Of a stretch of 64,000 nucleotides of DNA, positions 58,545-64,000 are shown one piece after another. The position numbers and the translations under genes are program-made. Each line of letters begins with the position of its first letter. Position 1 is the stretch's first letter. Origin of the DNA: Azospirillum formosense (GTDB taxonomy: Bacteria; Pseudomonadota; Alphaproteobacteria; Azospirillales; Azospirillaceae); the NCBI RefSeq assembly GCF_040500525.1, contig NZ_CP159402.1, positions 992,001 to 1,056,000 of the forward strand. The letters are read 5' to 3'. The notes under the pieces were generated by a model that made no database searches, was not told the origin of the DNA, and saw only the letters and a list, made by a program, of their open reading frames with translations.

Positions 58545-59831
58545 TCAGGCGGACAGCGCGCGGTCGAGGTCGGCGATGATGTCCTCCACGCTCTCCAGCC
58601 CGATGGACAGGCGCAGCACGTCCGGACCGGCGCCCGCCTGGGCCTGGGCCTCCGGCGAGAGCTGGCGGTGCGTGGTCGAGGAGGGGTGGATGATCAGCGA
58701 CCGGCTGTCGCCGATGTTGGCGAGGTGGCTGAGGAGCTGGACGTTCTCCACCACCTTCACACCGGCGTCAAAGCCGCCCTTGACGCCGAAGGTCAGCACG
58801 GCGCCGGCCCCCTTGGGCAGGTACTTCTTGGCCAGCGCGTTGTACTTGGAGGACTCCAGCCCGGCGTAGCTGACCCAGCCCACCGCCGGGTGGCTCTCCA
58901 GGAACTGCGCGACCTTCAGCGCGCTGTCGCTGTGGCGCTGCATGCGCAGCGGCAGCGTCTCGATGCCGTTCAGCGTCAGGAAGGCGTTCAGCGGCGCCTG
59001 GCTCGGCCCGAGGTCACGGAGACCGACGGCGTGGCCGTGGATGGTGAAGGCCAGATGCCCGAAGGTCTCCTGGAACTTCAGCCCGTGATAGCCGGCGTCC
59101 GGCTCCGACAGGGCGGGGAACTTGCCCGACTTGCCCCAGTCGAAGGTGCCGCTGTCGATGACCACGCCGCCGACCGAGGTGCCGTTGCCGGACAGGAACT
59201 TCGTGGTCGAATGCACGACCAGCGTGGCGCCCCACTGGATCGGGTTGATCAGGTACGGGGTCGCCAGCGTGTTGTCGACGATCAGCGGAATGCCGGCCTC
59301 GTCGGCGATCCTGGCGATGGCCTCAAGGTCGGTGACCACGCCGCCGGGGTTGGCGAGGCTTTCCACGAAGATGGCCTTGGTCTTCGCGGTGATGGCGGCG
59401 CGGACGTTCTCCGGCTGGTCGGTGTCCACGAAGATGGACTTCCAGCCGAAGGCGCGCGGGAAGCTGGTGCCGAGCTGGTTGAGCGTGCCGCCGTAGAGCT
59501 TGCGCGAGGCGACGATCTCGTCGCCCGGCTCCATCAGCGGGAACAGGGCGAGCAGCTGCGCGGCGTGCCCGGAGGAGGTGGCCGTGGCCCCCGCGCCGCC
59601 TTCCAGGTTGGCGAGCCGCTCCTCCAGCACCGACACGGTCGGGTTGGTCAGGCGGGAGTAGATGAAGCCGACCTTCTGGAGGTTGAACAGCGAGGCCGCG
59701 TCGTCCACGTCGTCGAAGACGAAGCTGGTGGTCTGGTAGATCGGCGTCTGGCGCGCCCCGGTGGCGGGGTCGGGGGCGGCGCCGGCGTGGATGGCGCGGG
59801 TCTCGAAACCGAAGGACTTCTGCTCGCTCAT
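58545..59831 (-). CDS. metY: O-acetylhomoserine aminocarboxypropyltransferase (sulfhydrylase)
   Basis: The 428-residue PLP enzyme of the Cys/Met metabolism family makes homocysteine from O-acetylhomoserine and sulfide. Motifs are FETRAIHAGAAPDPATGARQTPIYQTTSF, YSRLTNPT, the PLP lysine in STTKFLSGNGTSVGG, and SRSLIIHPSSTTHRQL. The 428-residue length and the long insert (DSGTFDWGKSGKFPALSEPD) are typical of MetY rather than cystathionine synthase. AGAGGAAG before the ATG is a good ribosome-binding site. It follows the CoA-binding gene by 18 bases on the minus strand, which suggests co-transcription with it and the enoyl-CoA hydratase. Confidence 0.92.
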   Translation of the reverse strand: MSEQKSFGFETRAIHAGAAPDPATGARQTPIYQTTSFVFDDVDDAASLFNLQKVGFIYSRLTNPTVSVLEERLANLEGGAGATATSSGHAAQLLALFPLMEPGDEIVASRKLYGGTLNQLGTSFPRAFGWKSIFVDTDQPENVRAAITAKTKAIFVESLANPGGVVTDLEAIARIADEAGIPLIVDNTLATPYLINPIQWGATLVVHSTTKFLSGNGTSVGGVVIDSGTFDWGKSGKFPALSEPDAGYHGLKFQETFGHLAFTIHGHAVGLRDLGPSQAPLNAFLTLNGIETLPLRMQRHSDSALKVAQFLESHPAVGWVSYAGLESSKYNALAKKYLPKGAGAVLTFGVKGGFDAGVKVVENVQLLSHLANIGDSRSLIIHPSSTTHRQLSPEAQAQAGAGPDVLRLSIGLESVEDIIADLDRALSA

Positions 59832-59849
59832 GATGGCTTCCTCTGCTTT

Positions 59850-60368
59850 TTACATCAGTTTTTTGAAGGATTTGGCCGGTGCGGCCTTCTTGGACGTCAG
59901 GATGTTGGAATTGACGCCGATGCGCCCGATCTCGTGGAACAGGCGCTGAAGCTCGATCTTGGGGCAGCGGTTCATGACCACGGTCAGCCCCGCCGCCTCG
60001 GCCCGCGCCGCCGCCTCGTCGTTGCGCACGCCGAGCTGCATCCACACCACCTTGGCGCCGATGGCGATGGCCTCGTCCGTGACGCCTGCGGCGGCGGTGG
60101 CGTTGCGGAAGACGTCCACCATGTCCGGCGGCTCCGGCAGCTCGGACAGGCTGGCGTAGACCCGCTCGCCGAGGATGGTCTGGCCGGCCAGCTTCGGGTT
60201 GACGGGGATGACGCGGTAGCCCTTGTCGCGCAGATACTTCAGCACGATGAAGCTGGCCTTCACCGGGTCGTTCGACGCGCCGACCAGGGCGATGGTCTTC
60301 ACCCGGTCCAAGACCTGGCGGATGAAGTCGTCGCTGTAGCCGTCGTGCGAGGGGGCGGGGCCGCTCAT
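59850..60368 (-). CDS. CoA-binding domain protein
   Basis: The 172-residue protein is one CoA-binding Rossmann-like domain: VKTIALVGASNDPVKASFIVLKYLRDKGYRVIPVNPKLAGQTILGERVYASLSELPEPPDMVDVFRNA. The last part (WMQLGVRNDEAAARAEAAGLTVVMNRCPKIE) carries the Asn-Arg-Cys-Pro motif common in the YccU-like group. The biochemical role is unknown. Its ATG overlaps the enoyl-CoA hydratase stop by 4 bases (ATGA). In many bacteria it is next to a MetY-like gene, as here. Confidence 0.88.
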   Translation of the reverse strand: MSGPAPSHDGYSDDFIRQVLDRVKTIALVGASNDPVKASFIVLKYLRDKGYRVIPVNPKLAGQTILGERVYASLSELPEPPDMVDVFRNATAAAGVTDEAIAIGAKVVWMQLGVRNDEAAARAEAAGLTVVMNRCPKIELQRLFHEIGRIGVNSNILTSKKAAPAKSFKKLM

Positions 60369-61171
60369 TGGCCGCACCACACCGCCGGGCGCTTCTGCAG
60401 GAAGGCATCGATGCCCTCCTCGGCGTCGCGGGCCAGCATGTTCTCGGTCATCACGCGGGCGGCGTAGGCGTAGGCCTCCTCCACGTCCAATTCGACCTGG
60501 CGGTAAAAGGCCTCCTTGCCGATGGCGAGCGTCAGCGGCGACTTCGCGGCGATCTTGCCCGCGGCCTCCGCCACCACGGCGTCGAGCCGGTCGCCGGGCA
60601 CCGAGCGGTTAACGAGACCGATGCGCGCCGCCTCGTCGGCGCCGATCAGGTCGCCGAGCAGCAGCATCTCCATGGCCGCCTTGCGCCCCACGGCGCGGCT
60701 CAGCGCCACCATGGGGGTCGAGCAGAACAGGCCGATGTTCACGCCCGGCGTGGCGAATCGCGCCGTGTCGGCGCAATAGGCGAGGTCGCAGGTGGCGACG
60801 AGCTGGCACCCCGCCGCCGTGGCGATGCCGTGGACCTTGGCGATCACCGGCTGGCGGAGGCGGCTGACCGTCAGCATCAGTTTGGAGCACTGGACGAACA
60901 GCGATTCATAGGCCGCGCGGTCCGGATTGGCGCGCATCTCCTTCAGGTCGTGCCCGGCGCAGAAGGCCGGCCCGGCCCCGGCCAGCACCACGGCGCGGAC
61001 CGAGGAATCCTCGTGGATGGCGTCCAGCTGGGCTTGCAGCGCGCCCATCAGTCCGACGGACAGGGCGTTGCGCGCCTGCGGGCGGTTCAGCGTCAGGGTG
61101 GCGACTCCGTCACGGTCCTCGCGGAGAACCAGCGGCGCCTCGGCGCCGATCGAGGGTGGGGTGTCCTTCAT
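60365..61171 (-). CDS. Enoyl-CoA hydratase/isomerase family protein
   Basis: The 268-residue crotonase-fold protein has the oxyanion-hole segments AGAGPAFCAGHDLKEMRANPD and HGIATAAGCQLVATCDLAY. The residues at the usual Glu positions are not both clear: CQLVATC replaces the typical first Glu. This resembles the ECHDC3-like group, whose catalytic activity is uncertain. ATG 61171 was chosen for similarity and a GGAGGA about 10 bases upstream; the longer frame to 61261 is unsupported. It is the first gene of a likely three-gene unit with the CoA-binding protein and metY. Confidence 0.85.
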   Translation of the reverse strand: MKDTPPSIGAEAPLVLREDRDGVATLTLNRPQARNALSVGLMGALQAQLDAIHEDSSVRAVVLAGAGPAFCAGHDLKEMRANPDRAAYESLFVQCSKLMLTVSRLRQPVIAKVHGIATAAGCQLVATCDLAYCADTARFATPGVNIGLFCSTPMVALSRAVGRKAAMEMLLLGDLIGADEAARIGLVNRSVPGDRLDAVVAEAAGKIAAKSPLTLAIGKEAFYRQVELDVEEAYAYAARVMTENMLARDAEEGIDAFLQKRPAVWCGQ

Positions 61172-61418
61172 CGCTGTCCAATCCTCCCGGATGTTTTGAT
61201 CGTTGGCGGGAACAGTACCCCGACCGCCCCCGCCACGGAACCGGGCGTGTGGTGCGTTCATCTAACGGCGGCAAGGCGGACAACTCAACCTATTTGTTTA
61301 TTTGGCTTGTAGATTTTTGATTCGGTCGCTCGATAAGATGGTGTGAAATATCCGCCGCCGAGATGCGCTTGGCGGGCCGGACGATGTCCGCCATGATTGC
61401 GCATCCATAAGAAAAGCC

Positions 61419-61901
61419 ATGGGTGAGGGAATGAGCGCGCCGGTCGTGTCCGCCGAGGAACTGGAAGCCCTGATTCGCGAGGGTGTGCCGCTCGTCGGCA
61501 ATTACGGGATCACCATCGAGCAGCTCGGCGCCGGGACCGTGCGCATGAAGCTGCCCTACAACGACAGCTTCGTCCGTCCCGGCGGCACGGTGACCGGGCC
61601 GGCGATGTTCGGACTGGCCGACGTGGCGCTCTATGCCGCCGTCCTCAGCCTGATCGGGCGGGTGGAACTGGCGGTGACCACCAGCATGACCATCAACTTC
61701 CTGCGCCGCCCGGCGCCGGTTGCCATCACCGCCGACTGCCGGATCCTGAAGATGGGCAAGCGGCTGGCCTACGGCGAGGTCCTGCTGTTCTCCGAGGGCG
61801 ATCCGGAGCCCGTCGCCCACGCCACCGGCACCTATTCGATTCCGCCGCACGACCCGGTGACGCTAGCGGTATCCGGATACCACGATCCGGAGAGTGCCTG
61901 A
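61419..61901 (+). CDS. PaaI-family acyl-CoA thioesterase
   Basis: The 160-residue protein has the hotdog fold: MKLPYNDSFVRPGGTVTGPAMFGLADVALYAAVL, then VTTSMTINFLRRP and RLAYGEVLLFSE. Its active-site positions are the Asn of PYNDSF and the Gly-Pro-Ala helix start (FGLADVA), as in PaaI-type thioesterases, which cleave phenylacetyl-CoA or similar thioesters. The true substrate is unknown. It begins at ATG 61419; another ATG lies at 61431. It precedes rplM, as in many alphaproteobacteria, but a strong promoter separates the two. Its last codons include a perfect 14-bp palindrome (61868-61881). Confidence 0.85.
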   Translation: MGEGMSAPVVSAEELEALIREGVPLVGNYGITIEQLGAGTVRMKLPYNDSFVRPGGTVTGPAMFGLADVALYAAVLSLIGRVELAVTTSMTINFLRRPAPVAITADCRILKMGKRLAYGEVLLFSEGDPEPVAHATGTYSIPPHDPVTLAVSGYHDPESA

Positions 61902-62097
61902 AAACATCAATGATATCAACGGCTTTGCTTTCACGGTAAAATGATACCGCGATCCTAGATCGTTGATACAAAACGAATATTTTTCCGTTGACAGAGTCCC
62001 CGTGCGCTGCGTACAACACCGGCCGCTTCGGCGCCCCGGGGATTGAACGTCCAGTTTCGGTGGCCCGCCGATCCACGTTTAGTCAACGAGTGTGGCG
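61902..62097 (+). promoter_or_regulatory. rplM-rpsI promoter and structured upstream region
   Basis: A clear sigma-70 promoter is at TTGACA (61988-61993), with an 18-base spacer and TACAAC (62012-62017). The distance to the rplM start is about 80 bases. Before it lie three nested or adjacent dyads: TATCAACG (61914-61921) with CGTTGATA (61961-61968), CGGTA (61934-61938) with TACCG (61945-61949), and CGATC (61950-61954) with GATCG (61958-61962). These may end the thioesterase transcript or control the ribosomal-protein promoter. Confidence 0.7.
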
Positions 62098-62562
62098 ATG
62101 AAGACCTTCAATCTGAAGCCGACCGACATCGAGAAGAAGTGGTACGTCGTCGATGCCGACGGCCTCGTTCTCGGCCGGCTTGCCAGCATCCTGGCGAACA
62201 TCCTGCGCGGCAAGAACAAGCCGACCTTCACCCCGCACATGGATTGCGGCGACCATGTCGTCGTGATCAACGCGGAGAAGGTCAAGCTGACCGGCAACAA
62301 GCGCCAGGACGACATCTTCTACTGGCACACCGGTTATCCGGGCGGCATCAAGGGCCGTTCCAAGGGCCAGATCCTGGACGGCAAGTACCCGGAGCGCGTG
62401 ATCGAGAAGGCCGTGGAGCGCATGGTTCCGCGCGGTCCGCTCGGCCGCAAGGTGATGACCCACCTGAAGGTCTACAAGGGCGCCGCCCACCCGCACGAGG
62501 CGCAGCAGCCGGTCGCTCTCGACGTTGCGGCCATGAACCCGAAGAATAAGCGGAGCGCGTAA
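62098..62562 (+). CDS. rplM: Large ribosomal subunit protein L13
   Basis: The 154-residue protein of the 50S subunit shows all L13 family sequences: [47 protein letters not shown], and [41 protein letters not shown]. Length is slightly longer than in E. coli because of a C-terminal extension ([24 protein letters not shown]), usual for alphaproteobacteria. ATG 62098 was chosen; a GTG six bases earlier (62092) is possible. rpsI follows after four bases, the normal operon. Confidence 0.98.
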   Translation: MKTFNLKPTDIEKKWYVVDADGLVLGRLASILANILRGKNKPTFTPHMDCGDHVVVINAEKVKLTGNKRQDDIFYWHTGYPGGIKGRSKGQILDGKYPERVIEKAVERMVPRGPLGRKVMTHLKVYKGAAHPHEAQQPVALDVAAMNPKNKRSA

Positions 62563-62566
62563 TCCA

Positions 62567-63049
62567 ATGGCTCAGGTTACCACCACCCTTTCCGGCCTGA
62601 AGGACATCGCTGCCGCTCCGGCCGCCGCCTCCGCCGAAGTGGTCGCCCCGAAGCTGGACGCCCAGGGCCGCGCCTACGCCACCGGCAAGCGCAAGGACGC
62701 CGTCGCCCGCGTGTGGATCAAGCCGGGCTCCGGCAAGATCGTCATCAACGGCCGCGACCAGGAAGTCTACTTCGCCCGCCCCGTGCTGCGCATGATGATT
62801 GCCCAGCCGTTCGGCATCACCGACCGCGCCGACCAGTTCGACGTGATGGTCACGGTGGCCGGCGGTGGTCTGTCCGGCCAGGCCGGCGCGGTCCGTCACG
62901 GCATCTCCAAGGCGCTGACCTACTTCGAGCCGGCGCTCCGTCCGCCGCTGAAGGCCGCCGGCTTCCTGACCCGCGACGCCCGCGTCGTCGAGCGTAAGAA
63001 GTACGGCAAGGCCAAGGCCCGCCGCAGCTTCCAGTTCTCGAAGCGCTAA
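62567..63049 (+). CDS. rpsI: Small ribosomal subunit protein S9
   Basis: The 160-residue protein of the 30S subunit includes the S9 signatures [34 protein letters not shown] and [27 protein letters not shown], whose basic tail reaches the P-site tRNA. It has an N-terminal extension of about 30 residues ([18 protein letters not shown]) compared with E. coli, as in many alphaproteobacteria. It shares one transcript with rplM. A terminator lies downstream at 63086. Confidence 0.98.
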   Translation: MAQVTTTLSGLKDIAAAPAAASAEVVAPKLDAQGRAYATGKRKDAVARVWIKPGSGKIVINGRDQEVYFARPVLRMMIAQPFGITDRADQFDVMVTVAGGGLSGQAGAVRHGISKALTYFEPALRPPLKAAGFLTRDARVVERKKYGKAKARRSFQFSKR

Positions 63050-63085
63050 AGCCTACCGCGGACCCGCGTTACTGCTGTACAAGCG

Positions 63086-63120
63086 AGGGGCGTCCCGACG
63101 GGGCGCCTCTTTCTTGTTTC
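63086..63120 (+). terminator. Intrinsic terminator after rpsI
   Basis: A stem of eleven pairs (63086-63096 with 63100-63110, two G-U pairs) and a 3-base loop is followed by TTCTTGTTTC. It ends the rplM-rpsI unit before argC. Confidence 0.8.
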
Positions 63121-63184
63121 AGGTCTGTTTCACTCGTCTTCACCGTTCCGTGCCCATCCCCGTGCGTCAAAAGGAACAGCGTCC

Positions 63185-64000
63185 ATGGCCAACAGCACTT
63201 CCCCCATCCGCGTCGGCATTCTCGGTGCGTCCGGTTACACCGGCGCCGAGCTGGTGCGCATGCTTCTCCGCCATCCCGGCGTGGAGATCTGCGCGCTGAC
63301 GGCCGAGCGACAGGCGGGGAAGCCCATGGCGGAGGTGTTCCCGCATCTGGGCCAGTTCAACCTGCCCGGCCTCGTGAAGATCGAGGAGGTCGCCTGGGAC
63401 AAGCTGGACGCCGTCTTCTGCGCCCTGCCGCACGGCACGACGCAGGAGGTCATCGCCGGCCTGCCGCGCCACATCAAGGTGGTGGACCTGTCCGCCGATT
63501 TCCGCCTGTCCGATCCCGCCGAATACGCCACCTGGTACGGGCATGAACACCGCGCCGTTGACCTCCAGAAGGAGGTCGCCTACGGCCTGACCGAGTTCAA
63601 CCGTCAGGGCGTGCGCAAGGCGCGCGTGGTCGCCAACCCCGGCTGCTACCCCACCTGCTCGCTGCTGGCCCTGCTGCCGCTGCTGATGGACGAGATGATC
63701 GAGCCGGGCGGCATCGTCATCGACGCCAAGTCGGGCGTCTCCGGCGCCGGGCGCGACGCCAAGCAGCAGAACCTCTTCACCGAGGTGTCGGAGGGCTTCA
63801 ACGCCTACGGCGTCGGCCATCACCGCCACATGCCGGAGATCGAGCAGGAGCTGCGGCTGGCCGCCGGGCGCCCGGTGACGGTCAGCTTCACCCCGCACCT
63901 CGTCCCGATGAACCGCGGCATGATGGCAACGATCTACGTCCGCATGGCCGACGGGGTCACCGCCGACGACCTGCGCGCCACCCTGACGGCGCGCTACGAA
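63185..64000 (+). CDS. argC: N-acetyl-gamma-glutamyl-phosphate reductase, 5' part
   Basis: The frame is open to the right edge, so 272 codons are present and the gene is incomplete. The enzyme reduces N-acetylglutamyl phosphate in arginine synthesis. It has the N-terminal NADP-binding motif ILGASGYTGAELVRML, the active-site cysteine in ANPGCYPT, and the GAGRDAKQQN loop typical of the short ArgC class. The late VPMNRGM segment is also normal. ATG 63185 follows AAAAGGAACAGCGTCC. rplM-rpsI-argC is a known alphaproteobacterial gene order. Confidence 0.95.
   Translation, partial: MANSTSPIRVGILGASGYTGAELVRMLLRHPGVEICALTAERQAGKPMAEVFPHLGQFNLPGLVKIEEVAWDKLDAVFCALPHGTTQEVIAGLPRHIKVVDLSADFRLSDPAEYATWYGHEHRAVDLQKEVAYGLTEFNRQGVRKARVVANPGCYPTCSLLALLPLLMDEMIEPGGIVIDAKSGVSGAGRDAKQQNLFTEVSEGFNAYGVGHHRHMPEIEQELRLAAGRPVTVSFTPHLVPMNRGMMATIYVRMADGVTADDLRATLTARYE

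Overview
The window is a high-GC bacterial chromosome segment with dense codon-biased genes. It most likely comes from an Azospirillum-type alphaproteobacterium (Rhodospirillales). The evidence is gene order and protein character: tpiA-secG-pyrG-kdsA-eno, cpoB-tilS-ftsH, rplM-rpsI-argC, a complete pqqABCDE operon, a NifO-like ArsC-family protein and many large PAS sensor kinases. No rRNA, tRNA, insertion sequence, prophage or CRISPR array was seen. Assignment to a genus is inference, since no search could be run.

Layout. 0-4.7 kb: end of tpiA, secG, pyrG, a dienelactone-hydrolase-like protein, kdsA and an exported helix-hairpin-helix protein. 4.8-8.1 kb (minus strand): pqqA-B-C-D-E. The last four genes overlap by 4 bp each, and pqqA is separated from pqqB by a 14-bp tandem repeat. 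8.4-15.5 kb: eno, cpoB, tilS, ftsH, a rhomboid protease and a DUF2061 protein. 15.5-17.7 kb (minus): a peroxiredoxin and hutH.

17.9-24.3 kb is the most unusual block. It holds a type I secretion-like ABC protein with a degenerate signature motif, its HlyD-type adaptor, a lone receiver, a proline-rich protein of unknown function, and a helix-turn-helix/ParA-like ATPase fusion. A 13-base motif (TTCATTTACCAAA) lies upstream of both the ABC gene and the receiver gene, which suggests co-regulation.

24.4-36.6 kb is mixed metabolism and envelope: an alpha/beta esterase, murJ, a two-domain rhodanese, fliN, a DUF2312 protein, a diaminopropionate ammonia-lyase-like enzyme with an aminotransferase, an exported ClpP/crotonase-like protein, an exported esterase, a NitT/TauT-type ABC transporter (ATPase-permease-binding protein), a REP/BIME-like hairpin element and a NifO-like protein.

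36.6-47.3 kb is a signalling island. It contains two consecutive pairs, each a hybrid PAS histidine kinase followed by a response regulator that carries a roughly 500-residue helical N-terminal region of unknown function, and then a chemoreceptor. The pairs are paralogous, so a two-gene module was duplicated. 47.3-55 kb has hydrolases, a cupin, an FAD/NAD(P)-binding protein, a small ribbon-helix-helix-like protein and an 1119-residue multi-PAS hybrid kinase. 55-64 kb returns to housekeeping: a FlaR-like kinase, cutA, an MFS transporter, a SPOR lipoprotein, an echA / CoA-binding / metY operon, a thioesterase, rplM-rpsI with a clear promoter and terminator, and the start of argC, which runs off the window.
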